Source: Glomus cerebriforme (Eukaryota; Glomeromycota; Glomeromycetes; Glomerales; Glomeraceae). Taken from it: a stretch of DNA of 64,000 nt. Positions 48,601-64,000 of this stretch are shown piece by piece. The notes under the pieces are model-generated. The model was given only the letters and a program-made list of their open reading frames with translations. It did not search any database and was not told the DNA's origin. A program made the translations under genes and the position numbers. How positions within the stretch are numbered: the stretch's first letter is position 1; the number at the start of each line of letters is the position of its first letter. The stretch spans positions 180,845 through 244,844 of the forward strand of contig QKYT01000043.1 in assembly GCA_003550305.1 (NCBI GenBank), given 5' to 3'.

Positions 48601-49361
48601 ATGATTGTTGATTTTGTTATTTTACTTGAATCGAAAGAAACTAATGCTTCATTATTTTCTAAACTCACAGTAATATTCGAAATTCCAGATAATGAAGATA
48701 CAGCATTGGTTATTGATCTTACACAAGACTGACATGTCATACCATTAATTGGAATTACTTCAACTACAATTAATGTACCTGATGTTAAAGGAACATCAAA
48801 TCCACAAATTTCAATTGTTTCAATGATTGTTGATTTTGTTATTTTACTTGAATCGAAAGAAACTAATGCTTCATTATTTTCTAAACTTACAGTAATATTC
48901 GAAATTCCGGATAATGAAGATACAGCATTAGTTATTGAGCTTACACAAGACTGACATGTCATACCATGAATTGGAATTACTTCAACTATAATTGATGTAT
49001 CAGATGTTAAAGGAACATCAAATCCACAATTTTCAATTGTTTCAATGATTGTTGACTTTGTTATTTTACTTGAATCAAAAGAAACTGATGCTTCATTACT
49101 CTCTAAACTCACAACAATATTCGAAATTCCAGATAATGAAGATACAGCATTAGTTATTGATCTTACACAAGACTGACATGTCATACCATAAATTGGAATT
49201 GTTTCAACTACAGCGAATTGTTGAGTTGTTGTATATTGAAATTCTGTTGAGTTCTGCAGTTTTTGCCTATTGTCATCGGTAATATCATTATCGTCAAGAT
49301 CTTCTATTATGTCAGCGGCTCGAGAATGAACATCTGTTATACCCATTTTATGTTCAGTCAA
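45669..49361 (-). CDS. copper-transporting P1B-type ATPase (Ccc2/ATP7-like)
   Basis: An intronless frame of 1,230 residues, starting [15 protein letters not shown]. It pumps Cu(I) across Golgi or vesicle membranes at the cost of ATP, to load secreted cuproenzymes and relieve copper. The N terminus holds five heavy-metal-binding modules. The first three (Cys pairs at about 62/65, 136/139, 210/213) are near-identical 74-residue repeats with GMTCQSC. The fourth has GMTCASC at about 320. The fifth keeps the fold but has GMRTPDH in place of the CxxC. Catalytic landmarks follow: MVTGE (about 675), the transmembrane CPC in VVACPCALG (about 794), DKTGTLT (about 838), SEHPLG (about 878) and VGDGINDSP (about 1065). 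All core motifs are intact. Neighbouring genes are intron-rich, so lack of introns in 3.7 kb is notable. Confidence 0.96.
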   Translation of the reverse strand: MTEHKMGITDVHSRAADIIEDLDDNDITDDNRQKLQNSTEFQYTTTQQFAVVETIPIYGMTCQSCVRSITNAVSSLSGISNIVVSLESNEASVSFDSSKITKSTIIETIENCGFDVPLTSDTSIIVEVIPIHGMTCQSCVSSITNAVSSLSGISNITVSLENNEALVSFDSSKITKSTIIETIEICGFDVPLTSGTLIVVEVIPINGMTCQSCVRSITNAVSSLSGISNITVSLENNEALVSFDSSKITKSTIIETIEICGFDVPLTSDTSNINSAEFAAFTNIALKKPQEEDSYPLKVIKTHNFDSDSIQVCQIQVLGMTCASCVNSIEKNCCEAAGIISIKVSLLAERAIVEYDSDILDENSIAELIDSLGFKATPIKPKREDSVDLQIFGMRTPDHAQLIERELLKVSGIIGVSINFSTTLATVQFDKESLGVRDIVDQIENLKFNALIYDNSQKAQLESLTRTREITEWRSAFYRSLIFAIPVFFISMVFPGFEWGRKLVHIELIRGIYSGDLSALLLTIPVQFGVGKRFYDSSYKALKHKTATMDVLIVIGTTSAFVFSCFSMIFALIVDGHEPSVFFDTSTMLITFVTFGRYLENLAKGKTSVALSKLMSLTPATTTILIKNSKTGEITGEKKIPTELIQVGDVVKIFPGDKVPADGTVILGQSSVDESMVTGEVNPVNKRLGDLVIGGTVNGLGTFDMEVTRAGSDTALSQIVKLVEEAQISKAPIQEFADTVAGYFVPVVIGLGILTFVGWMILAQVLNPPPEIFNNGGNYFIVCLKLCISVIVVACPCALGLSTPTAVMVGTGVGAQNGILIKGGGPLEVGHKVTKIVFDKTGTLTKGQLGVAYYEIITNNLELTKETFFAIVGAAESSSEHPLGRSIVNYGKKLLDIETFDADVSEFEAFVGLGIKCNVILNTSYSAVVPLSSTTNTTSKLYNVLIGNYKFLSNRHRIFIPNEAMNIKESQERLGRTAVLVAINESFAGCIFLSDTVKPEAKIAVGALRSMGISVAMVTGDQLLTAEAIAAQCDITEIHAGVSPKGKTQIVQSLQHEGKGNVVAMVGDGINDSPALAAADLGIALCSGTDIAMEAADIVLMRGDITDVVAAIDLSRTIFKRIKLNFVWASLYNILGIPLAMGLFIPWGFHLHPMLAGAAMACSSVSVVCSSLLLKWWNKPHWVDNGKGGVERVDDDNGIINHLITLLKQGPDGNYTGGSRYRRLAAEDNF
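48551..49223 (-). repeat. three tandem 222-bp units encoding metal-binding modules
   Basis: The block around GACTGACATGTCATACCAT recurs at 48727, 48949 and 49171, exactly 222 bp (74 codons) apart. Units share long identical DNA tracts including synonymous sites; I see roughly ten or fewer differences between the two units nearest the core. That indicates recent duplication or gene conversion rather than ancient modules. Confidence 0.93.
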
Positions 49362-50385
49362 ATTATAAAACTCACGAGATTATAATAAGCAAAGAATAAG
49401 AAAGATAAAAAAACGAAACAAATTTTTTTTAATATTAATCAGGAAAAAGTTGAATAAATAGAGAACCACCGGGAACTGAAATATGTTACATAAAATTGCT
49501 GATTTTAGTAATAATGGTGGCGAAGGAGGCTTTAAAAAGATACAGAAAAAGAAAGGAAATTAAGACCGGAAAGTATTTATCTATATTGTTATATTTTCAT
49601 GTCCAGCAAGAAAAAGGGAAAATTTTTTGGATACTTTCATATTCAAATAAATTTTTTATTTACAAATAATAAGCCGAGCCAATTTTTTTCTTTGAACACG
49701 GCATAGTATGAAACAGAAACGTCACCCATAGTAAAATGTGTATCAATCAAATAATCAAATAACAAATCCCAATTGTCTATTTTTTATTTGCCTAGACAAA
49801 ATGTGAGAAATGTCTTTATTAGGCACTTTTGACTATAATAAGATACATGTCAGTTATAAATTCAGATTTCATTCATATTTCTATATATATCTATAAACGT
49901 TGAATTCCTAAATTAAAAATTGCAAATCTACTCATTTTCTTATTGCAATACAGAAGATTCAAAAGTAATTATGGTATTGACAAATTACAAATTGATTTTT
50001 TAATGTGGGGAGGGTATTAACGCAAAAATATTTACCTCTTTCAAAATACTGAAAACAGAGTGGAAGTGTTCTGTCAGAACACCTTTACATAGTTTTAAGA
50101 AACATATAACCTCGGTTTTTGAAAAACCCAAAGAAAAAAAGTCTTTTTTTATAGATACGGTGCACGAAAGGATTACTTTATTAATGTATAAAAGGAAAAT
50201 AATAAGAAGGATTCAAAGTTATTAAAGTGTGAAAATACATCGATTTAGTGAATTGTCGGTTGTGTGATACTGATGCAAATATGCAATATGTTTTAAGTCA
50301 AAAAAATTTACCGGCTTAAATATTAATTGTGTAATAATAAACTAATAATAAATAATAATATATTCTATCTATCTAATAATTTAAT
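49362..50385. promoter_or_regulatory. upstream region of the copper ATPase / 3' side of RPC1
   Basis: About 1 kb between two minus-strand genes, with no coding frame. It should hold the ATPase promoter, but no copper-response motif could be identified with confidence. Confidence 0.35.
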
Positions 50386-56488
<6,103 letters not shown>

Positions 56489-56509
56489 GGTTGTTTTATT
56501 TTCTCTCGT

Positions 56510-57600
56510 TATTGTCCGAAGCGTAGCGGAGGACAGTAAAGTACATTAGGGTAAGGATAGGAAAGTGATTGTCCGGAGCGAAGCGAAGGACTATATATTT
56601 TATGCGAGGTGATAACCATTATGATCACGTGGCGATTTCCGTTTGCCCGGTCACGTGCCTTAAATTTGATTGATTGATAATAAATAAATATTAAATATTG
56701 ATTAAAACTAGGAAATGGAAACCATTTTAAGTCCGGAGCGTATATTTTTATTTTAATTAGTGATCCATTTAAAATCAGAGAAATTAATTAGTAAAATCTG
56801 GAGAAATCAAATATGAAAAAAATTGGATTAGCACTTAAATTTCCTTCTTTAAAAAGCCACATAATACAAATTTTCTAAGTATAATTTCAGTTTTTGAAAT
56901 TTGTATATCATCACGTGTCTAATCACATGAGATATAAATCACATGTTTTTATTATAGAAGAATCTGAAATTCTAGGATTTTTGAAAAAACTATAGTAAAT
57001 ACAATAGTAAAGTCCCCTAATTTTTAATATAATCAGTCTCCAATTCTTATATAAATTATGAATTAAAGANANATTANNNTNNTNATNGTCACTTATTTAG
57101 NATANTGTTTAATTANTACTGTTAGATATATGGNAAGAGAGATTCTTGCACTTTTTGGTTTAATATATAAAATAATATATATAATTATCCCTGATCAGTA
57201 TTAATTAAAATTAACAATTTTCTCTGATTGTTATACAGATTATAAATTAATCAATATTTATTTATTATCAATCAATCAAATTTAAGTTATGTGACCGGAT
57301 AAATGGAAATCGTCACGTGATCATAATAGTTATCACCTCACATAAAAATACATAGTCCTTCACTTCACTCTAGACAACTAGGAAATGAAAATCATTTTAA
57401 GTCCACAGCGCATATTTTTATTTTAATCAATATTTATTTATTATCAATCAATCAAATTTAAGGCACATGACCAAACAAACGGAAATCGCCATGTGATCAT
57501 AATAGTTATTACCTCGCATAAAAATATATAGTCTTTCACTTCGCTCTGAACAATAAAAATATGTGCTCTGGACTTAAAATAGTTTTCATTTCCTAATTTA
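56510..57600. repeat. inverted and direct repeat cluster upstream of RPC1
   Basis: A unit of about 190 bp at 56565-56760 (GAGCGAAGCGAAGGACTATA ... TGATTGATTGATAATAAATA ... ACCATTTTAAGTCCGGAGCG) recurs in inverted orientation at about 57240-57370 and 57420-57555. Its terminal part recurs directly at 57371-57415 and inverted at 57555-57596. A shorter related piece (CCGAAGCGTAGCGGAGGAC) lies at 56512-56535. The copy nearest the gene carries two CACGTG sites (56626-56631, 56652-56657); the inverted copies have partly lost them. Several N bases lie at 57070-57135. Confidence 0.8.
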
Positions 57601-58099
57601 AGAAAAAGAATACAGTCAATTTTTTAAATATGGCAAATTATAAGTCACATGACACTATCAGGTGTTATTATACAGTCAAGACTCATGTAATCATACCACG
57701 TAAATAACCAATGGGATTTTAGGATTAGATGTAACTAACAATAACAATAGGATCAGGTATAATATATGTTTTGTAATATTTATTTTTGGAAAATTTCACA
57801 GCTAATTTCATTACTCACGGACTACCTGGTAAATTTCTATTTTTGAGATTTTTAAATTAAAAATTACAACTCATTTTCACTGGCAAATAATTAAAAAATG
57901 GATATATAGAAGTTCACAAAACCTCTGTATATAAAATAATACGTCATTTTCAAAAATATAGTTCATTAGAACCATTACCTTCATTACACTATAAACTATG
58001 TTTATTTTCAGAAAATGATTTAAAATACTTTAAATTTTTGTTATTTAGGTCTAATTTTTTTAAATACTATATATGTAAAATCTAATTACAAAAAAATAA
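57600..58099. other. AT-rich sequence, no gene
   Basis: This is an unresolved spacer between the repeat cluster and the Tc1-type relic. It contains a TTTAGGTCTAATTTTTTT stretch at 58044-58061 whose inverse occurs at about 58598-58612. Confidence 0.4.
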
Positions 58100-58430
58100 C
58101 AAAATATTATATTTATTTAAAGCCAGCAAAAGAAAGAAATGAGATTGATTGAGCAGATTATATTTTACAAATTTCTCAATATTCTTCAAAACAATTGGTA
58201 TTTTGCGATAAATTTGCATATAATAAAAGATCATTATCAAGAAGATATGGATGGAGTTTAGCAAGAACCCGTGCAAAAAAACCTTCTTTTTTTATTAGGG
58301 GTTGAAGATTTACAATTGAGGGTGCTTTATGTATAGATGGATTATTAGCTTATGGAATTTAAGAGGGTTCAATGAGTGCAAAAGATTTTGAATTTTTTGT
58401 AGAATATATATTGGTACAGTATGTTTTTAT
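58100..58430 (+). pseudogene. Tc1/IS630-type transposase, 5' half
   Basis: Translation gives EIDxADYILQISQYSSKQLV, FCDKFAYNKRSLSRRYGW, SLARTRAKKPSFFIRG, stop, RFTIEGALCIDGLLAYGI, stop, EGSMSAKDFEFFVEYILVQ. This is the first half of a DDE_3 (Tc1-like) domain, with the first catalytic Asp in FCDKFA (the usual following Glu is Lys). At least three in-frame stops show decay. The frame runs into a GT-rich donor (GTATGTTTTTA near 58418). The other half resumes 4.3 kb downstream at 62698. Confidence 0.75.
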
Positions 58431-58470
58431 ATTTATTGTTTATATAATAACTAATAAATTAAACTATCCT

Positions 58471-61400
58471 ATTACACATCTTATTTGTAATATCTATCAC
58501 GTAATGTTATACAATTTCAAAAAAGGAAATTTTATTTTCTAGCAAAAACTGAAGAAATGAGTTACATAAGTATTATACTACATATCCGCTAATTTTTGAA
58601 ATTAGACCTAAATTTAACTTCCTAAATCATAACAAATGTGATCAATGTTATACTGTTCAACTTAGTGATATATAAAGATCTCATGATTAATTTAGCAAAC
58701 TCACCCTCAAAACAACTCAAACAACTTATAAAAACATGCGTCAAACTGATGAGTATAATCAAAAATTGATGGGTTTTATTATTAGAAGACTGGTAGAAGG
58801 CACTTTACATTTTATGATCTCAAGTTTGTAATATTTGTAGCGTTGTTAATTGTAAATATAACCAACCTTTTATATATTATTTTTTTTATTGTTTTTTTTT
58901 ATTTTTTTTTAAAGTATTTGTGATTTTTTTTACAGCAACGAAGGTTTTTTATTAATATGTCAAGTATTAAGTCAAGTGGTTTAAATAATATAATTATTGG
59001 AGATAGAAAAATAATTAGTAAATGCTTTTTAATTTCTTGAATAATAATATAATTAAATTTTCGGTCACCATAGTATATTATTTCAGGTGAAACATCCTTT
59101 ACTATGAATTTTATATTAAAGAATATCTAATATCGGACATCACATTATAATATATTTGATGGTGATAGTAATTAGTAATGAAATTATTAGCAATATATTA
59201 TTTTTTTATGCATAGACAGTGTAGTCGTGCTTTAAAAAATATTTTTTATCTTATTTTTTTTTTGGTAATACAAAATTTCTATTGGTATAATTACGTTATG
59301 AGTTGTATGACTATCAATCAAATAAGTATTTGACGAACTCCTAATATGATAAATAAATTTGGAATTCTAAATTTGAGTATACATTTCAGCTCATATGAAT
59401 TTCCAAAAAAGAAAATTTATGAGCAGGTTATTAATTCTGGTCAGAATTATGTCTTTGCACTAAAACTTATTTATAAATGACGTAAATAGTGTGATGCATC
59501 ACAAATCGCATGATGACATGTTTAATCTTTTGCTTAGAATGTACAGAACCAGAAAACATATTAAGACAAGTATAACAGAATGATACTAATAAAGGTATTT
59601 GTGATCTTATAATATATCTAATTTATTTTGGTAATATTCATACTTTTATTTTCTCATAGAATAAGTTAAACTAATTCAACCGAATAATACAACACTTCAA
59701 AATCTAGAAAGTGAGGGTAAGTTTATTAATTTCTTTATGTAAGTTTATACAATCAACTAAACAAATAACTTCATCACTTTACCTTAAAGATTCAATCATA
59801 AGTCTTTGTATTGGTCATATCTTTAGATCATAGGAGGATGTTAATAGTATGATGGAAGCCTATGGTAAAAAGTATGGATTTGCAATTATAAAGAAATGAT
59901 TAGGTCATTGTAAAGATGGGAGTATCAAATATCACAGTTTTGGATATGAATTTAGTGGCAATTATCAACTAAAGAAACATATTGATGTAATAACTATCGA
60001 GATTATAGATCAAAATATCAACAATATGCATGGAATACAAATTTTAATTTCTCTAAAAATTTTCAAATTACCCTTATCACTTTTAACGATTCACATAACC
60101 ATGAGTTATTTTCTGATAGTAAAAATTTTTATCAAAATATTGACATATCCCTAATTATGCTCTTGAAGAAGTTCGATTTCTTACTAAACATGAAAACTTA
60201 TCAATCACTACTCAATGAAAGTTATTAAAGACAAAATTTCTGACTTTGATCATCCTTGATTGTGATCTCACTAATGCAATACAAAAATTTAAGATTAAAT
60301 CAGATGTAAAAAATGATGCATCTCATTTACTAAAACACTCATTCAGAACAAGTCAAATGATCCTGAATGGATTGTTGAGTTTCAACTTGATCATGAGAAT
60401 AGCTTACCCGATTTTTTTGGATGTCTCCAACTCAGGTTGCTTTTTGGTTGAAGTACCATAATATTATTATGAATGACAATACCCACAAAACAAACCAATA
60501 CCAAATGCCACTTTCACTTTTCCTTGCTATTAACAATAATATAAGGTCACATCTTATTACTCAGGCCTTTGTATCTGATAAGACAACCGAATCTTATAAA
60601 TAGGTTCTACAATGTATTAAGGATACAATAATAACTGAACTATTAGTGTTCGTTACTGATGCAGATCTCACTTTAAATGCAGCGATTAAACAAGTATATG
60701 AAAAAACCTATCCAATCTATTGTATTTTTCACATTAGCAAAAATCTTTCTAAGAACATGAAGTCAAAACTTTTTGATCAATATGAAAATTTTGTTAGTAA
60801 TTTTTATCAATGTCATAACAGTCTATGTGAAGAACTTTTTTATGAAAGATAGTCTAAACTTACTGAAAAATATTTCAGTGTAAAAGATTACTTGATGAGA
60901 ACCCTCTATCCCAGCCGATAAGCATAAGTCCGTACATTTATATCAAAAATATTTATTGCAGAAATACAAACTACTTCTCGTGTTGAAGGTTATAATAACA
61001 TTATCAAATGCAAGATATCAGCAAATAGCACCTTGTATAACTTCACCACTGCACTTGACATTTGACTCAGAAATAAAGCGCAATAGAACTATTTTTTTGA
61101 GTATCGTACCCTATCAACTTGTGTAAGAATTATGTCAGTTGGTCATGATCTTTTTCCCGAAGTTGATAAAATAATGTTTACATACTTTACGCCTCACATA
61201 TTATCTGTCGAACACATAGAAATGACACAATGCTTATACTTTAATACGAGTAAGGTGAAATCGGATAATGCTGAGGTAATTAGTCTATTTGTATAATTGA
61301 AATTATTAACGAATTCTAACACTATTCTACATAGGATCTGGGTGTTAATATAACAGATGGATTTATTAAAGATCTGTACAATGCTAAGCAGATTTTGTTA

Positions 61401-62659
61401 AAATCGATGATATCTGAAGTTGGTAAAAAAAAAATTCGCTAAGTATAGAAGATTATGGATATGCAGCCTGAAAATAAAAAACACATCCATTTCATTATAA
61501 TAATCAATCCTATTTCATACCTTTGTTTGTGTATGTCAAATATATCCCATGATATTATTATTGCCATTATTTTCAAATAATGATAATTTCAACATTCGCA
61601 GGATTTCATATTCAGATGATATCTTCATGGTGGTACATTGATGATCAAAAAGAAAAGGGCATGTTAGAGAAAGCTTGTTGTTTTGTAAACAAAGAAGCTG
61701 TGCAAAATTTTTCAGGCATGACATTTATTATAAATCTTTTAACCATACCTATAACTGTTATGCCTATTTTACATTATGCAACAAAGAGAAAAGTTAAATT
61801 TGGAGAAGTATAAGGACTTGCATAGCAGGTAGCACAACTTGTTGTTAAACATGACAGTCATGGTGAAATGGTTGGATAACTAAAACAATTTATTAATCGG
61901 CAAAAAGAAGTAATAATTACATATACCAGATCAATACAAAATCAAAATCTCCTAGAACACTCTGAAATCCAAGTTGACAATGATAAAGAAAATGTACCTG
62001 ATCGAATTGAAATCCATTAGTATCACAATGCAAGGGATGCCTAAAGACAAAAAGGTATAAATCATTGACTGAAAAGCAGCCTCATGTAAAATATATTTGC
62101 AAAACATGCAGACAAATGAAACATAACAGTGCAAAATATCAGAATCGGTAAGATTTATTCATTGTTATTCATTTATTGAATTTCTTTATCCTGATTCAAT
62201 TTTTCAGAAATTTAGGTCATAATATGTTACGTTTGTCAATGTTTATAGTACTACAATATAGATTTACTTTGGAAACTTTATAGAAAGGTTATAGAAATCA
62301 AACTTTTCTCTTTTTCTATTGTAACAAGTTATTTTCGAAGTATTTTTATTTCTTTAAATAAAGGGTACTAGCAATATGATAGATTGAGTAATCTATCGGC
62401 AATTATTCAAAATTCTAAAGTACCTTAAAACTTCATATAATTACGTATTGATACATGCATATTTGAAAATTTTATTTTTGTGCAACCAGATTACAGATGA
62501 TCATTATCAATTCAAAGCCACATTTTTGCATACAAAATCACATGATTTTTATGATGTAAATAAATTAAACTTTATTATAAAAATGCGTAAATTATAAAAA
62601 ATGCTAAATTTAATTATCTGACCTAATTTTCTGGGGGTGTTACAAATAAGGTGTGTAAT
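58471..62659 (+). mobile_element. decayed MULE-type element with 20-bp terminal inverted repeats
   Basis: ATTACACATCTTATTTGTAA at 58471-58490 and its inverse TTACAAATAAGGTGTGTAAT at 62640-62659 differ at one base, and enclose 4,189 bp that hold the MULE transposase relic. The flanking nonamers (AACTATCCT and ATGATGTTA) do not match, so a target duplication is not proven. A looser similarity, ATTAAACTATCCT before the left end and ATTAAATTTATCCT about 12 bp past the right end, may be its remains. The element appears to have landed in an intron of a Tc1-type transposase. Confidence 0.6.
59840..62160 (+). pseudogene. MULE transposase relic (FAR1-like N-terminus, zinc-knuckle tail)
   Basis: Fragments in order along the plus strand: MMEAYGKKYGFAIIKK with KYHSFGYEFSGNYQLKK (FAR1-type DNA-binding start, about 59850), TFNDSHNHEL (about 60090), DPEWIVEFQLDHENSLTRFFWMS (about 60360), then the MULE domain HKTNQYQMPLSLFLAI (about 60487), LVFVTDADLTLNAAIKQ (second Asp, about 60648), YCIFHISKNLSKNMK (C..H, about 60720) and TTSRVEGYNNIIK (Glu region, about 60970). 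A C-terminal region with WWYIDDQKEKGM follows (about 61630), then a Cys-rich CKGCLKTKR / YICKTCRQMKH tail (about 62030-62110). Many stops and frame shifts make it non-coding now. Confidence 0.8.
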
Positions 62660-62697
62660 ATGATGTTATAATTAAATTTATCCTTATTTATTATTAA

Positions 62698-63076
62698 AGT
62701 TGCCAAAGATGAACTGATTTTCTGAACCATATAGTGTATTAATTTTAGATAACGTGTCTATTCATAAAGGGCAATATTTAAGATCTTTATGTGAAGAAAA
62801 GGATATAATGTTAGAATTTCTACCAGCATATTCACCCAATTATAATCCTGTAAGTATATCTTATTTGTTATAAATTTAATATTTTTTTATCATAGTAATA
62901 TAATTTATTTATTTTTTTAGATTGAACAAACATTTTATCATATCAAAAATTTTCTAAGGCAAAATCGTAGCTGGGTTGAAACTTTAGAAGATCCTACAGA
63001 AGCATTAGATTTAGGTTGCACATCTATTGAAAAAGAGTTAGCTAATGCATGTTTTCAACATACTGGGTATATTTAA
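62698..63076 (+). pseudogene. Tc1/IS630-type transposase, 3' half with one intron
   Basis: After an acceptor-like TTATTATTAAAG, the frame reads LPKMN, stop, FSEPYSVLILDNVSIHKGQ, then EFLPAYSPNYNP. After an intron (GTAAGTATAT...TTTTTTAG, about 62850-62920) it reads IEQTFYHIKNFLRQNR and ends ACFQHTGYI at TAA 63074-63076. LDN holds the second catalytic Asp and NPIEQ the third acidic residue of the DDE triad. The portion is less decayed than the 5' half at 58100-58430, with which it makes a full domain. Confidence 0.75.
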
Positions 63077-63172
63077 TTTTACAAATGTATAATTAAATAA
63101 AAATATTTTACACAAAATTAACAAATGTANTTTATTATTGTTTATAATTATTATTACGGTCACTAATTATTG

Positions 63173-63966
63173 CTATGAATTGCTATTATTATTATATTTA
63201 TTATTAAAAATTTCATCAAAATCTACTGAAATAAATTCCATATCAATCCAAATATTTGCATGCTCTTCAAAAAAAATTGTATCAATTACTTGATTTGAAA
63301 GATATTCTTTTGTGTCATCATTAAGTGATGATTTTATAATAAACCTCTTATTGTTTATGAGTCCTGATAGAAATACAAAAGTCAAAAGTTCTTCAAAAGT
63401 CATTTCTTTTATTATATAAATATTAGATTTATATGGAGTTTTTTCCTTGTATAAATTGTAATACTTTTTAATAATATGCTTATTAAAGTATTTTTAACAG
63501 AATCTTTAAATNAAAGTATATGATATATTAAAATAAATATATAACGTAATGCAAAAAATTTATAACATTTATAAAAAGATACCAGGTAATACTTCAAGTT
63601 CTTTATGCAATAGTAATGTATCTTTAGATATATTAGGAATTAGTTTATACTTTCATTTATTAAACATTGGAATTGCCGGCAGGAGGATTTAATTCTGTAA
63701 CATCTTTCATTTCAGTAGATTAAATAAATATAGGAAATAAATAATTAATATAATAAATAAATAAGTAAATNAACCATATTTTGTATTTTAATTTACCAAA
63801 GCTCTTGCCCATAATGTTATCATATCATTATTTAATGAAAGATGATGATCATCATCAGATATCAAACATTTTTGAGTATGATATTCACATTTTTTTTAGA
63901 GAATTAATTATTTTTTGTTTAGCAGAATTAAGATTATNCATAATCTCAGGATTTGTTTCAGACTAA
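63173..63966 (-). pseudogene. broken copy of a lineage-type protein family (partial, window edge)
   Basis: Minus-strand segments read, from the edge inward: SETNPEIM.NLNSAKQKIINSL, a frame break in an A8 run, CEYHTQKCLISDDDHHLSLN with NDMITLWARALVN (about 63885-63795), ELNPPAGNSNV (about 63715-63685), a second break, KYKLIPNISKDTLLLHKELE (about 63650-63590), and a clean frame 63403-63173 (MTFEELLTFVFLSGLINNK ... DMEFISVDFDEIFNN). The 'DDDHHLSLNNdMItlWArAlv...PP' pattern resembles a protein family greatly expanded in Glomeromycotina; function unknown. Ns and A-runs mean that some breaks could be sequencing errors, so a live gene is possible. Confidence 0.4.
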
Positions 63967-64000
63967 AAAGATATACAGTAATAATAATAGTTAAAAAGAA

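Overview
The window is a eukaryotic, strongly AT-rich nuclear segment. Its genes carry many short introns (mostly about 60-120 nt, GT-AG, AT-rich), long poly-A/T runs are common, and gene-dense blocks alternate with transposon-laden deserts. Together with several lineage-style small proteins (a SAM-like mini protein, a decayed lineage family at the right edge), this points to a fungus, most likely an arbuscular mycorrhizal (Glomeromycotina, Rhizophagus-like) genome. That taxonomic call is inference, not proof.

Layout. 1-305: 3' end of a Tc1-type transposon. 0.3-5.7 kb: a small SAM-like protein, a DUF427 protein, an unidentified multi-exon gene, and a Stc1-domain protein (RNAi/heterochromatin adaptor type). 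6.3-19.4 kb: a compact housekeeping block, often with divergent shared promoters: protein O-mannosyltransferase (-), PRPF4 (+), SF3B5 (-), p47/Shp1 UBX protein (+), GINS subunit Sld5 (-), a small basic probably mitochondrial protein (-), ESCRT-III CHMP1/Did2 (-) and BUD31 (+). Three spliceosome proteins lie within 10 kb. 19.4-28.8 kb: a repeat desert with a piggyBac relic, a hairpin MITE nest interrupted by a poly-A retroposed copy, a 1.2-kb TIR element with 8-bp target duplication, a small palindromic element and a 159-bp tandem duplication. 28.8-44.4 kb: one cytoplasmic dynein heavy chain gene (-). 45.7-49.4 kb: an intronless copper P-type ATPase (-). 50.4-56.5 kb: RNA polymerase III largest subunit (-). 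56.5-64 kb: an inverted repeat cluster, then a Tc1-type transposase whose intron is apparently split by a decayed Mutator-like (MULE) element, then a broken lineage-family gene.

The most striking observation is in the dynein gene. The AAA1 P-loop, the ATPase site that drives motility, is encoded across two introns that isolate a 3-nucleotide micro-exon (CTG, 37507-37509). Only its inclusion restores the canonical GPAGTGKT; skipping keeps the frame but deletes the alanine and breaks Walker A spacing. The neighbouring SF3B5 gene, itself a spliceosome component, has a start codon that forms the entire coding part of exon 1, plus a GC-AG intron. Several introns in dynein and SLD5 are multiples of three without stops, so retention would lengthen rather than truncate the protein.
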